In this document: piece after piece, positions 38,612 to 46,492 of the stretch | Layout of the letters: every line of letters starts with the position of its first letter | Position numbering within the stretch: position 1 is the first letter of the stretch | From: Lachnospiraceae bacterium | Lineage (GTDB): Bacteria > Bacillota > Clostridia > Lachnospirales > Lachnospiraceae | DNA length: 59,669 nt | Assembly (NCBI GenBank): GCA_024403435.1 | Contig: JAKSRV010000002.1 | Span: 1-59,669 of the forward strand | Direction of reading: 5' to 3' | Translations under genes and position numbers: made by a program | The notes under the pieces: model-generated | Databases searched by the model: none | The model's input: the letters and a program-made list of their open reading frames with translations, nothing else | What the model was told of the DNA's origin: nothing

Positions 38612-40255
38612 ATGAGCAGTCATATTGAAGTTTGTCCCGGTTGTAAGGCCGAGATTGAATGGTCAAAATTGAAGGAAAAGCTTTATGTATGTCCCGAGTG
38701 CGGACGTCTTTTCAGAGTATGGACAGACAAGCGTATCAGAATGATAGCCGATGAAGGCAGCTTTGAGCGTTTGTTTGACAGTGTTCCTACCGTAAACGTA
38801 TTGAATACTCCCGATTACGAAGCAAAGCTTGATCAGGCTCAGATGAAGACAGGACTTTCAGAGGGTGTTACCGTCGGAAAGTGTACCATCGGTGGCAATA
38901 AGGCAATGCTTGGAGTAATCGATTCCAGATTCCTGATGGGAAGCATGGGTCATGCTGTAGGTGAGAGAATCACTCTTGCTGTAGAGCAGGCTACCGAGGA
39001 GAAACTTCCGGTTATTCTTTTCTGCTGTTCAGGTGGTGCCAGAATGCAGGAGGGTATTATCTCTCTGATGCAGATGGAGAAAACATCAGCAGCACTTAAG
39101 CGACATTCAGAGGAAGGAAATCTCTATATTTCTGTACTTACAGATCCCACCACCGGTGGTGTTACTGCAAGCTTTGCTATGCTTGGTGATATTATTCTTG
39201 CAGAGCCCGGTGCAATGATTGGATTTGCGGGACCTCGAGTAATTGAGCAGACTATCGGAGAGAAGCTTCCCGAGGGCTTCCAGAGAGCAGAGTTCCAGCT
39301 TGAGCATGGTTTTGTTGACCGTGTTGTAGAGAGAAAGGAACTTCGCCCTACACTTATTAAGCTTTTGGAGATACACAAGGCCAAGAAGGGCTTTGCCGAG
39401 TTCATAGATGACGGAAGCAAGGTTTATTACGGACCTACTGAGCTTATGAAGGAGCGTGCTGCAAAGTCTAAGACCTTGAGCGCATGGGAAAAGGTTCAGA
39501 CTGCACGTCAGGTTACCAGACTTGGCGCATCAGATTATATTGATAATATTTTTGACGATTTTATCGAGATGCACGGTGATCGCTATTTCAGAGACGATCC
39601 GGCAATACTTGGTGGTGTAGCTTTCCTTGACGGACAGCCGGTTACCGTAATCGGAATCAATCGTGGTAAGAATTTCGAGGAGTGTAAGAGTCATAACTTC
39701 GGAATGCCTTCACCCGAGGGATATCGTAAGGCTCTTCGTCTTATGAAGCAGGCTGAAAAGTTTAATCGTCCTATCATTACATTTGTAAATACTTCAGGTG
39801 CTTATCCGGGACTTGCTGCGGAAGAGAATGGACAGGGTGAGGCAATTGCGAGAAATCTCTATGAGATGGCCTCTCTTAAGGTTCCTGTGCTGGCAGTTAT
39901 GATCGGTGAAGGCGGAAGCGGTGGTGCTCTTGCACTTGCTGTAGGTAACGAAGTATGGATGACTGAGAATGCGATTTATTCAATCCTCTCACCCGAAGGA
40001 TTTGCTTCAATTCTTTGGAAGGACGGCAACAGAGCTGAAGAGGCTTCAGAGGTAATGAAGATTACTGCTGAGGATCTCAAGAAGTTAGGAGTTATCGAGG
40101 AGATTATTCCCGAGTACGGCGGAGCAGATGACGATGCTCTCAGTTCTATGGCGAGCGATCTCAAGGGACGCATCAGAGGATTCCTGGAAAAGCAGGACGG
40201 CAAGAACGGTAAGCAGCTTGCTGATGAGAGATACAAGAGATTCAGAAAGTTCTAA
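38612..40255 (+). CDS. accDA: Acetyl-CoA carboxylase carboxyltransferase, fused beta-alpha (AccD-AccA)
   Basis: 547 residues that join both carboxyltransferase subunits. The N-terminal half (about 1-275) is AccD: zinc ribbon Cys8, Cys11, Cys27, Cys30, then [11 protein letters not shown] and [14 protein letters not shown]. The C-terminal half (about 285-547) is Acc[41 protein letters not shown] and [11 protein letters not shown]. Bacteria usually encode these separately. Biotin carboxylase (AccC) and biotin carrier (AccB) are not in the window. The enzyme moves CO2 from carboxybiotin to acetyl-CoA, so it depends on the biotin supplied through the bioYB locus. A strong terminator follows. Confidence 0.94.
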   Translation: MSSHIEVCPGCKAEIEWSKLKEKLYVCPECGRLFRVWTDKRIRMIADEGSFERLFDSVPTVNVLNTPDYEAKLDQAQMKTGLSEGVTVGKCTIGGNKAMLGVIDSRFLMGSMGHAVGERITLAVEQATEEKLPVILFCCSGGARMQEGIISLMQMEKTSAALKRHSEEGNLYISVLTDPTTGGVTASFAMLGDIILAEPGAMIGFAGPRVIEQTIGEKLPEGFQRAEFQLEHGFVDRVVERKELRPTLIKLLEIHKAKKGFAEFIDDGSKVYYGPTELMKERAAKSKTLSAWEKVQTARQVTRLGASDYIDNIFDDFIEMHGDRYFRDDPAILGGVAFLDGQPVTVIGINRGKNFEECKSHNFGMPSPEGYRKALRLMKQAEKFNRPIITFVNTSGAYPGLAAEENGQGEAIARNLYEMASLKVPVLAVMIGEGGSGGALALAVGNEVWMTENAIYSILSPEGFASILWKDGNRAEEASEVMKITAEDLKKLGVIEEIIPEYGGADDDALSSMASDLKGRIRGFLEKQDGKNGKQLADERYKRFRKF

Positions 40256-40298
40256 GACTGCGGTTTGGATATTATTGCGTTATAGATTTATTGTATAG

Positions 40299-40335
40299 AA
40301 AGGTCAAAATCCTTATGTGGATTTTGACCTTTTTT
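40299..40335 (+). terminator. Intrinsic terminator of the acyl cluster
   Basis: Perfect 14-bp stem (AAAGGTCAAAATCC / GGATTTTGACCTTT) with a 6-nt loop and a T run to 40335. The 3' arm contains the -35 of the prmA promoter. Confidence 0.92.
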
Positions 40336-40352
40336 GTCGGTTGCGATATAAT
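40324..40352 (+). promoter_or_regulatory. prmA promoter nested in the preceding terminator
   Basis: TTGACC (40324-40329), 17-bp spacer, TATAAT (40347-40352). The -35 lies in the 3' arm of the terminator stem. The transcript leader then contains TATGTGA/TCACATA, a perfect 7-bp hairpin, before the prmA SD. Confidence 0.75.
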
Positions 40353-40432
40353 AGATTAATTACTGTGGGAGATTATGTGATTTTGTCAGGTCACATAAAT
40401 TTCTCTAAAAATAATTAAGGAGATTTGGCACC

Positions 40433-41431
40433 ATGCGTTGGATGAAATATAGAATCAAGACTACCACAGAGGCAGAGGATATAATCATCTCTACTCTCTA
40501 TGATATAGGACTTGAGGGAGCACAGATTGAGGACAAGATTCCGCTTACACCTCTTGAAAAGGAGCAGATGTTTGTAGACATTCTTCCCGACGGACCCGAT
40601 GATGACGGTGTGGCATATCTTAGCTTTTTCGTGGAACTTCAGGATAACGGAAAGGTATTGATTGAGGACGAAGAAAAAGCCCCCGAGGAGCTTAAGGCTG
40701 AGATTCAGGCTGAACTTGATGAACTCAAGGATTTTAACCTCGATATCGGAGAGGGAACAATTGAGACAGAGAGCACCGAAGATATCGATTGGATTAACAA
40801 TTGGAAGCAGTATTTCCATCAGTTTTATATTGACGATATTCTCGTTATTCCTTCATGGGAGGAAATCGAGCCTGAGGATAAGGATAGAATGGTACTTCAC
40901 ATCGATCCCGGTACAGCATTTGGTACAGGTATGCATGAGACCACTCAGCTCTGCATCAGACAGCTCAGAAAATATGTTAATCCTGAGACCGAGCTTCTCG
41001 ATGTAGGAACCGGAAGTGGTATTCTGTCAATCATAGCTCTTATGTTTGGAGCTAAGCATTGCGTGGGAACAGACCTTGATCCCTGTGCAGTACCTGCTGT
41101 GGAGCAGAATTGCAATGACAACGGTATCGATACAGCCAAGTTCGATATGATGATCGGTAATATCATTTCAGAGAAAGAAGTACAGGATAAAGTCGGATAT
41201 GAAAAGTACGATATCGTAGTAGCCAATATCCTTGCCGATGTGCTTGTACCTCTTACTCCCGTAATTGTTAATCAGATGAAGCCCGGTGCAGTTTACATCA
41301 CTTCAGGAATCATCAACGACAATGACAAGGAATTCAGAGTAAAGAACGCAGTTGAGGCTGCAGGGCTTGAAGTAGTAGAAACAACATATCAGGGTGAGTG
41401 GGTATCTGTTACTGCAAGAAAGCCTGAGTAA
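40433..41431 (+). CDS. prmA: Ribosomal protein L11 methyltransferase
   Basis: A 332-residue SAM-dependent enzyme that trimethylates L11. An N-terminal recognition domain precedes DPGTAFGTGMHETTQLC, the SAM motif LLDVGTGSGILSI, and VANILADVLVPL. AGGAG lies about ten bases before the ATG. It opens a run of RNA- and ribosome-related genes: rsmE, the cysteine desulfurase and thiI. In many Firmicutes prmA is directly followed by rsmE; here a CbiT-like gene lies between them. Confidence 0.95.
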   Translation: MRWMKYRIKTTTEAEDIIISTLYDIGLEGAQIEDKIPLTPLEKEQMFVDILPDGPDDDGVAYLSFFVELQDNGKVLIEDEEKAPEELKAEIQAELDELKDFNLDIGEGTIETESTEDIDWINNWKQYFHQFYIDDILVIPSWEEIEPEDKDRMVLHIDPGTAFGTGMHETTQLCIRQLRKYVNPETELLDVGTGSGILSIIALMFGAKHCVGTDLDPCAVPAVEQNCNDNGIDTAKFDMMIGNIISEKEVQDKVGYEKYDIVVANILADVLVPLTPVIVNQMKPGAVYITSGIINDNDKEFRVKNAVEAAGLEVVETTYQGEWVSVTARKPE

Positions 41432-41506
41432 ATATTCCAAGAATTTGGATGATTTGAGTAAGGTATACAGTACAATAAATAATTGTTACTTCAGGAGGAC
41501 ACTAAT

Positions 41507-42406
41507 ATGGAACAGCTTTTCAGTAATACAAGTATTATTTCTTGGCTTCAGTATTTTTCAGAGAACACAGAACTTGATCTTGAGCACGTAAAGCTTCTTG
41601 ATATTACAAAGAAAAATAAGAATATTATTCCTACAGTAGAGGCACACAGATGTGTACTCATTTTTACTGAGGCAGGACACAAGGATATTTTCTATCGTAT
41701 GTACAATGCAGGACTCGGTGATTGCACTGTAGTATATAACGAGGGCAGTGAACCTACCGGAGAGATTAAGAGACATCTTGTGAGCGAGATGATTGACCGT
41801 GGTATCAATGCTTCTGCAGGTATGCTTATTCTCAATCCCAATGTGCGCAGCACCTACAAGTTTGGTATGGATAACAGCCATCTTGCACCCGGTTCTGTTA
41901 AGTATGTAGGATCTGAAATCAGAGCGATTATTCTTTCAAAGATGCAGATTGCCGATGGCAAGAACATCTGCGTTATTTCAGGTGAGTCAATTGTCGTTGA
42001 GGCAGGTATCCTTAACGGTGACGGAACAATTATTGCGGTAGAGTATAACCACAATGACCGCAGAGCACTTGAGGACAATGTTGACCAGTTCGGTATCCAG
42101 AACGTAAAAATTATCGATCACGTAGGTGAGGATACAATGGCAGGTCTTCCCGTTCCCGATGTTACAATGCTTGTTGCATCAGCTAGCATGGAGCAGGAAA
42201 TGAAGTATATGCTTTCAATCAACCCAAATATGGAGTTTGTTATTTATACTCTTGATTTTGTGACTGCAGCAAATATGCAGAAATTCTGTAACGAACTCGG
42301 TATGGATGATCCCGAGATTATCCAGATTTCTGTATCAAAGCTTGGCCGCAAGAACAATTTCCAGACTGAGCCCGCACCTTGGATAATCAGTTGCAAGGGA
42401 AACTAA
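41507..42406 (+). CDS. CbiT/CobL-like SAM-fold protein of unknown role
   Basis: A 299-residue protein. The middle part (about residues 155-235) resembles the CbiT-type methyltransferase fold: KNICVISGESIVVEAGIL stands where SAM motif I (IGAGSGSVSIEA) would be, followed by IIAVEYNHNDRRALEDNVDQFG. The Gly-rich loop has been altered, so SAM binding is uncertain. The N-terminal domain is like CobL/CbiE only in outline. No other cobalamin gene is near. The start has an excellent AGGAGG SD. It sits between prmA and rsmE, which suggests a link to translation rather than to corrin synthesis. Confidence 0.7.
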   Translation: MEQLFSNTSIISWLQYFSENTELDLEHVKLLDITKKNKNIIPTVEAHRCVLIFTEAGHKDIFYRMYNAGLGDCTVVYNEGSEPTGEIKRHLVSEMIDRGINASAGMLILNPNVRSTYKFGMDNSHLAPGSVKYVGSEIRAIILSKMQIADGKNICVISGESIVVEAGILNGDGTIIAVEYNHNDRRALEDNVDQFGIQNVKIIDHVGEDTMAGLPVPDVTMLVASASMEQEMKYMLSINPNMEFVIYTLDFVTAANMQKFCNELGMDDPEIIQISVSKLGRKNNFQTEPAPWIISCKGN

Positions 42407-42424
42407 GTATAGGAACTATTTGTT

Positions 42425-43189
42425 ATGTATCAGTTTTTTGTTGGGCCGGAAGCTATCAATACAGACTTAAAGCGTGTGTTCATCACCGGCGGAGATGTCA
42501 ATCACATAAAGAACGTGTTACGTATGAAGCAGGGTGAGGAGATAAATATCTCCAACGGCACAGACGGAAAAGAGTATCGTTGTGCCATCTTGGAAATGAC
42601 TGATGATACAGTAACCTGTGAGCTTAGATTTGTTAAAGAAGACGGCAATGAGTTGCCGTCGAGAGTAGTGCTTTTTCAGGGACTTCCCAAGGCGGACAAG
42701 TTTGAACTTATCATTCAAAAGTGTGTAGAGCTGGGTGTGGCTGAGATAGTACCGGTTTCCATGAAGCGCTGTGTTATGAAGATTGATGAAAAAAAAGAAT
42801 CAAAGAAGGTTGAGCGTTGGCAGGCAATAGCTGAGGCTGCGGCCAAGCAGAGTAAGCGTGGAATTATTCCTACTGTTTCAGGAGTTGCTACATATGGTGA
42901 GGCACTGAAAAAAGCTAAGGAGTTAGATATAGTATTACTCCCGTATGAGATGGCAGATGCCGACAGTATGGGTAAGACCAGAGAGATTATCTCCGGAATT
43001 AAGCCCGGACAGTCGGTTGGTATTTTTATAGGCCCGGAGGGCGGTTTTGACGATTCAGAAGTAATCAAGGCCAATGATGCCGGAGCTCAGACCATTACTT
43101 TGGGAAAGAGAATTCTTCGTACGGAGACTGCCGGATTTACCGTGATGAGCTGGTTGATGTATTTCCTGGATGGCAGAATTGCGGAATAA
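42425..43189 (+). CDS. rsmE: 16S rRNA (uracil1498-N3)-methyltransferase
   Basis: A 254-residue SPOUT-class methyltransferase. An N-terminal PUA-like domain with HIKNVLRMKQGE leads to the knotted C-terminal domain with IGPEGGFDDSEV and LGKRILRTETA, both hallmarks of RsmE. It methylates U1498 of 16S rRNA. It lies 18 bp after the CbiT-like gene. Confidence 0.95.
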   Translation: MYQFFVGPEAINTDLKRVFITGGDVNHIKNVLRMKQGEEINISNGTDGKEYRCAILEMTDDTVTCELRFVKEDGNELPSRVVLFQGLPKADKFELIIQKCVELGVAEIVPVSMKRCVMKIDEKKESKKVERWQAIAEAAAKQSKRGIIPTVSGVATYGEALKKAKELDIVLLPYEMADADSMGKTREIISGIKPGQSVGIFIGPEGGFDDSEVIKANDAGAQTITLGKRILRTETAGFTVMSWLMYFLDGRIAE

Positions 43190-43229
43190 ATTACAAGTGA
43201 CGGCACATGTTGGATGAAGAGCTGCAAAA

Positions 43230-43268
43230 GAGAACTGAATAAGAGAACTGAATAAAAGTGCTGAACAA
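43230..43268 (+). repeat. Short tandem 13-bp repeats upstream of the cysteine desulfurase
   Basis: Two identical units GAGAACTGAATAA (43230-43242, 43243-43255) are followed by a diverged third (AAGTGCTGAACAA, 43256-43268). They fill part of the 154-bp gap; no gene or clear promoter is seen there. Confidence 0.6.
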
Positions 43269-43343
43269 AAAGTACTTCATAAAATAATTGCATAAGAAGT
43301 ACTGCATATATATAAAGAACTACACAGAAAAGAAGCAAGAACC

Positions 43344-44603
43344 ATGAGTGACATGAAAGAGATTTATTTGGATAATTCAGCCACCACAAGAGTTTTCCCC
43401 GCGGTGGCAGATTTAATGACAAGAGTAATGCTTGAGACTTACGGAAATCCCTCGAGCATGCATCATAAAGGAGTCGAGGCAGAGAAACTGCTTCGAAATG
43501 CAAAGGAGATTTTTTCCGGAATCCTTAAATGTGATATGAAAAATATCTATTTTACATCCGGAGGAACGGAATCGGATAACATTGCAATCATTGGTGCAGC
43601 TACGGCGGCCAAGAGAAGGGGAATGCATCTGATTACCACTCAGATAGAGCATCCTGCAGTTATCAACACGATGAAGCATTTGGAGAGCGAGGGCTACACC
43701 GTCACTTATCTTCCTGTGGACAGTTACGGAATGGTAAAGCTTGATAAGTTAGAGGCGGCTATTACTCCGGAAACTACTCTTGTATCGATAATGCATGTTA
43801 ATAATGAAATTGGTTCGATGCAAAAAATTGCGGAGATAGGTGAGCTTATTAAACGTTGTAATCCTGAGACACTCTTCCATGTGGATGCGGTACAGGGATT
43901 TGGTAAGGCTACTATTATTCCGAAGAAAATGAATATTGACCTGATGTCTGTCAGCAGTCACAAGATTCACGGACCCAAGGGTATGGGAATGCTTTATGTT
44001 GGAGATAAGGTAAGAATCAATCCCATAGTATTTGGAGGCGGGCAGCAAAACGGTCTGCGCTCCGGTACTGAAAATATGCCGGGAATAGCAGGCATGGCAA
44101 AAGCGGCAGATACACTTTGCAGCAAGCTTAAGGAAGATGCCGACAAATTGTATGAATTGAAAGAAAGACTAATCAAGGGGGCTCTAAAGTTAGACGGAGT
44201 TCAAATCAACGGAGTAGAGTTTAGTGATGATTTGAAGGCAAAGCTGAAAGAGAAAAATGACAGCGGAACGATTGAGCTTGATGCGACTTCGGAGCAGGAA
44301 CTCAAGGCGGCAATTGCCAAGACTGCTCCTCATATTGTGAGTATATCATTCCCCGGAATCAGAGCTGAAGTAATGCTTCATACTTTGGAAAATGACGGAA
44401 TATATGTATCTGCGGGAAGCGCTTGCTCAACACACAAGCCTGAACCGTCGGCAACATTGAAGGCCATCGGTTTGGATAAGAGTCTTCTTGATTGTACACT
44501 CAGATTTTCGATGTCTGTATTTACTACAGAAGAAGAAATCGATAAGACTGTGGCAGTGCTTGCCGACAAGCTGCCGATGTTGCAGAAATATACCAGACGC
44601 TAA
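43344..44603 (+). CDS. Cysteine desulfurase (NifS/IscS-like), partner of ThiI
   Basis: A 419-residue PLP enzyme that takes sulfur from cysteine. LDNSATTRV is at the N-terminus, the PLP-lysine motif is SSHKIHGPKG, and the active-site Cys is in SAGSACSTHKP. An insert of about 38 residues (~291-328, Lys/Glu/Asp-rich) separates the RINGVE-type strand from PHIVSISFPG; most NifS proteins have only a few residues there. The gene directly precedes thiI, the same pairing as nifZ-thiI of Bacillus, so it most likely supplies persulfide for tRNA 4-thiouridine. Confidence 0.93.
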   Translation: MSDMKEIYLDNSATTRVFPAVADLMTRVMLETYGNPSSMHHKGVEAEKLLRNAKEIFSGILKCDMKNIYFTSGGTESDNIAIIGAATAAKRRGMHLITTQIEHPAVINTMKHLESEGYTVTYLPVDSYGMVKLDKLEAAITPETTLVSIMHVNNEIGSMQKIAEIGELIKRCNPETLFHVDAVQGFGKATIIPKKMNIDLMSVSSHKIHGPKGMGMLYVGDKVRINPIVFGGGQQNGLRSGTENMPGIAGMAKAADTLCSKLKEDADKLYELKERLIKGALKLDGVQINGVEFSDDLKAKLKEKNDSGTIELDATSEQELKAAIAKTAPHIVSISFPGIRAEVMLHTLENDGIYVSAGSACSTHKPEPSATLKAIGLDKSLLDCTLRFSMSVFTTEEEIDKTVAVLADKLPMLQKYTRR

Positions 44604-44666
44604 CAGATAAGTGAATGTTTCCACGGGTGGGAACGCGTTCAAATAAGAAAACTATTTGGAGAGATT

Positions 44667-46016
44667 ATGAAGAAAGAAATGTTTTGCGATTTCCTGATTA
44701 AGTATGCGGAAATCGGAATTAAGGGAAAGAACAGATACCTTTTTGAGGATGCTCTTGTTGCAAGAATCAAGCATGCAATGACCAAGGTTGACGGAGAGTT
44801 TTCTATCAGAAAGACTCCCGGAAGAATCTTTTTAAGAAGTGAGAGCGAGTTTGATTTTGATGAGGCGATAGACGCACTTCAGCATGTATTCGGTATTGTC
44901 GGTATCTGTCCCATTGTAAGACTTGATATCGTTGACCCTGAGACACTTGCGCAGAAAGTGACGGATTATATGCGTGAGATGTACGGTGCGGAACTCTGCG
45001 GAACGGGAATCACTGCACAGCAGGCAGTTGAAATCATGAAGGAAAACGGATTTGATGCAGACAGTGCAAGCGATGCTATCAGTGATGAAGTATACGGAAA
45101 GCTTCGTTGGCAGGAGATTTATCCTTCTATCAAGAGAAATCCTGCAGAGACCATTCGTTTTAAGATGATGGTCAGAAGAGAGCGTAAGGGTTATCCCAAG
45201 GATTCAATGGTTCTCAATGAGGATATCGGAGAGGCATTACTCAATGCATTCCCGGGACTAAAGGTTGATGTACATCATCCCGAGAAGATTGTGTATGTGG
45301 AAATTCGTGATTCTATTTACCTTTATTCAGAGATTATTCCCGGCCCCGGAGGTATGCCTGTAGGTACAGGCGGACACGGTATGCTGCTTCTTTCCGGAGG
45401 AATCGACAGTCCTGTTGCGGGATATATGGTTTCTAAAAGAGGTGTTACCATTGATGCGGTATACTTTAATGCACCTCCTTATACCTCTGAGAGAGCACTT
45501 CAGAAAGTAGTGGATCTGGCAACAATTATTTCAAAGTACACCGGCCCCATTAATCTTCATGTAATCAACTTTACAGAGATTCAGATGGCTATATATGAGA
45601 AGTGTCCTCACGATGAGCTGACCATTATTATGAGAAGGTACATGATGAGAATTGCAGAGCATCTTGCAGAAGAGTGCGGAGCACAGGGACTTATCACCGG
45701 TGAGAGTATCGGACAGGTTGCATCACAGACTTTTGCTTCTTTGGTATGTACAAATGAGGTGTGCACACTCCCCGTAATCAGACCGCTGATAGCATTTGAT
45801 AAGCAGGATATCGTAGAGATTTCGCAGAAAATCGGAAGCTATGAGACATCAATACAGCCCTATGAGGATTGCTGTACAATATTTGTTGCAAAGCATCCCG
45901 TGACAAAGCCCAGTCGTACGGTAATCAGAAGACATGAGGCTCATCTTGATGATGTCATCGAGGATATGCTCAAGACTGCTTATGAGACAGATACTGTTAT
46001 AAGAGTCGGAGAGTAA
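44667..46016 (+). CDS. thiI: tRNA 4-thiouridine synthetase ThiI
   Basis: 449 residues: an N-terminal ferredoxin-like domain (KYAEIGIKGKNR), a THUMP domain and a PP-loop ATPase with SGGIDSPVAGY. There is no rhodanese domain, as in Bacilli. The THUMP region carries an insertion of ~50 residues (about 112-165, with ITAQQAVEIMKENGF) that I do not recall in standard ThiI. It makes s4U8 in tRNA with sulfur from the adjacent cysteine desulfurase. A GGAGAG SD precedes the ATG; a small GTTTCCA/TGGGAAC hairpin lies upstream. No T-tailed terminator follows on this strand. Confidence 0.94.
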   Translation: MKKEMFCDFLIKYAEIGIKGKNRYLFEDALVARIKHAMTKVDGEFSIRKTPGRIFLRSESEFDFDEAIDALQHVFGIVGICPIVRLDIVDPETLAQKVTDYMREMYGAELCGTGITAQQAVEIMKENGFDADSASDAISDEVYGKLRWQEIYPSIKRNPAETIRFKMMVRRERKGYPKDSMVLNEDIGEALLNAFPGLKVDVHHPEKIVYVEIRDSIYLYSEIIPGPGGMPVGTGGHGMLLLSGGIDSPVAGYMVSKRGVTIDAVYFNAPPYTSERALQKVVDLATIISKYTGPINLHVINFTEIQMAIYEKCPHDELTIIMRRYMMRIAEHLAEECGAQGLITGESIGQVASQTFASLVCTNEVCTLPVIRPLIAFDKQDIVEISQKIGSYETSIQPYEDCCTIFVAKHPVTKPSRTVIRRHEAHLDDVIEDMLKTAYETDTVIRVGE

Positions 46017-46038
46017 GTCGGAGTCGGCAATATAAAGG

Positions 46039-46080
46039 AAAAACCACAATGGTCCGGTCTACCGGCTGCGCCATTGTGGT
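46039..46080 (-). terminator. Second (distal) terminator of the HPr-like gene
   Basis: Read on the - strand: a perfect 10-bp stem ACCACAATGG / CCATTGTGGT with an 18-nt loop, then a T run. On the + strand it is only a hairpin, downstream of thiI. Confidence 0.7.
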
Positions 46081-46093
46081 CATGATAGGAAAT

Positions 46094-46123
46094 AAAAAGA
46101 GCACAGCGGATTCGCTGTGCTCT
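46094..46123 (-). terminator. First terminator of the HPr-like gene
   Basis: Read on the - strand: perfect 11-bp stem AGAGCACAGCG / CGCTGTGCTCT, 4-nt loop, then four Ts. It lies 24 bp beyond the stop codon. Confidence 0.85.
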
Positions 46124-46146
46124 GAATATGCAAGATATATAAAGGA

Positions 46147-46377
46147 TTAAACCTCGTACTGCTTAAGAAGAGCAAGTACCTCATCAGCGCCATCCTCGGT
46201 GTGGATGTTGAGGTCGATGGGCTTAGAGAGATCAAGTGAGAAGATACCCATAATAGACTTAGCGTCGATTACATATCTTCCTGATACAAGATCGAAGTCA
46301 TAATCAAATCTGGTGATGTCGTTAACAAAGCTCTTTACCTTGTCAATTGAGTTAAGAGAAATCTTAATAGTCTTCAT
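46147..46377 (-). CDS. HPr-family protein lacking the phosphorylatable His (Crh-like)
   Basis: 76 residues with the HPr fold. The regulatory site is kept: Ser41 within AKSIMGIFSLDL, equal to HPr Ser46 in KSIMGVMSL. The active-site His15 segment (HARP) is replaced by IDKVK, with Asp12 at the His position, so it cannot carry phosphate for sugar transport. This is the pattern of Crh, the Bacillus catabolite co-repressor partner of CcpA. It stands alone with its own promoter and two terminators, and no ptsI is near. A role in carbon regulation is inference. Confidence 0.85.
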   Translation of the reverse strand: MKTIKISLNSIDKVKSFVNDITRFDYDFDLVSGRYVIDAKSIMGIFSLDLSKPIDLNIHTEDGADEVLALLKQYEV

Positions 46378-46428
46378 TTTTTTGTTTCCTCCAAAAAATA
46401 TTTTTTTCCTTTTCTTTGCTACGCCCCC

Positions 46429-46457
46429 ATAATAAGTGAGAAAACGTTGTAAGTCAA
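46429..46457 (-). promoter_or_regulatory. Promoter of the HPr-like gene
   Basis: On the - strand TTGACT, 17-bp spacer, TATTAT: one mismatch in each box. It lies about 50 bp before the start codon, and the gap contains a strong GGAGG ribosome site. Confidence 0.75.
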
Positions 46458-46492
46458 GACAAATTCATCAGAAAAAACTGACAAACTTTTAA

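Noticed and set aside
43087..43503. Antisense frame across the repeat region before the cysteine desulfurase
   Set aside because: Leu/Phe-rich low-complexity translation of AT-rich repeats, overlapping two real genes.
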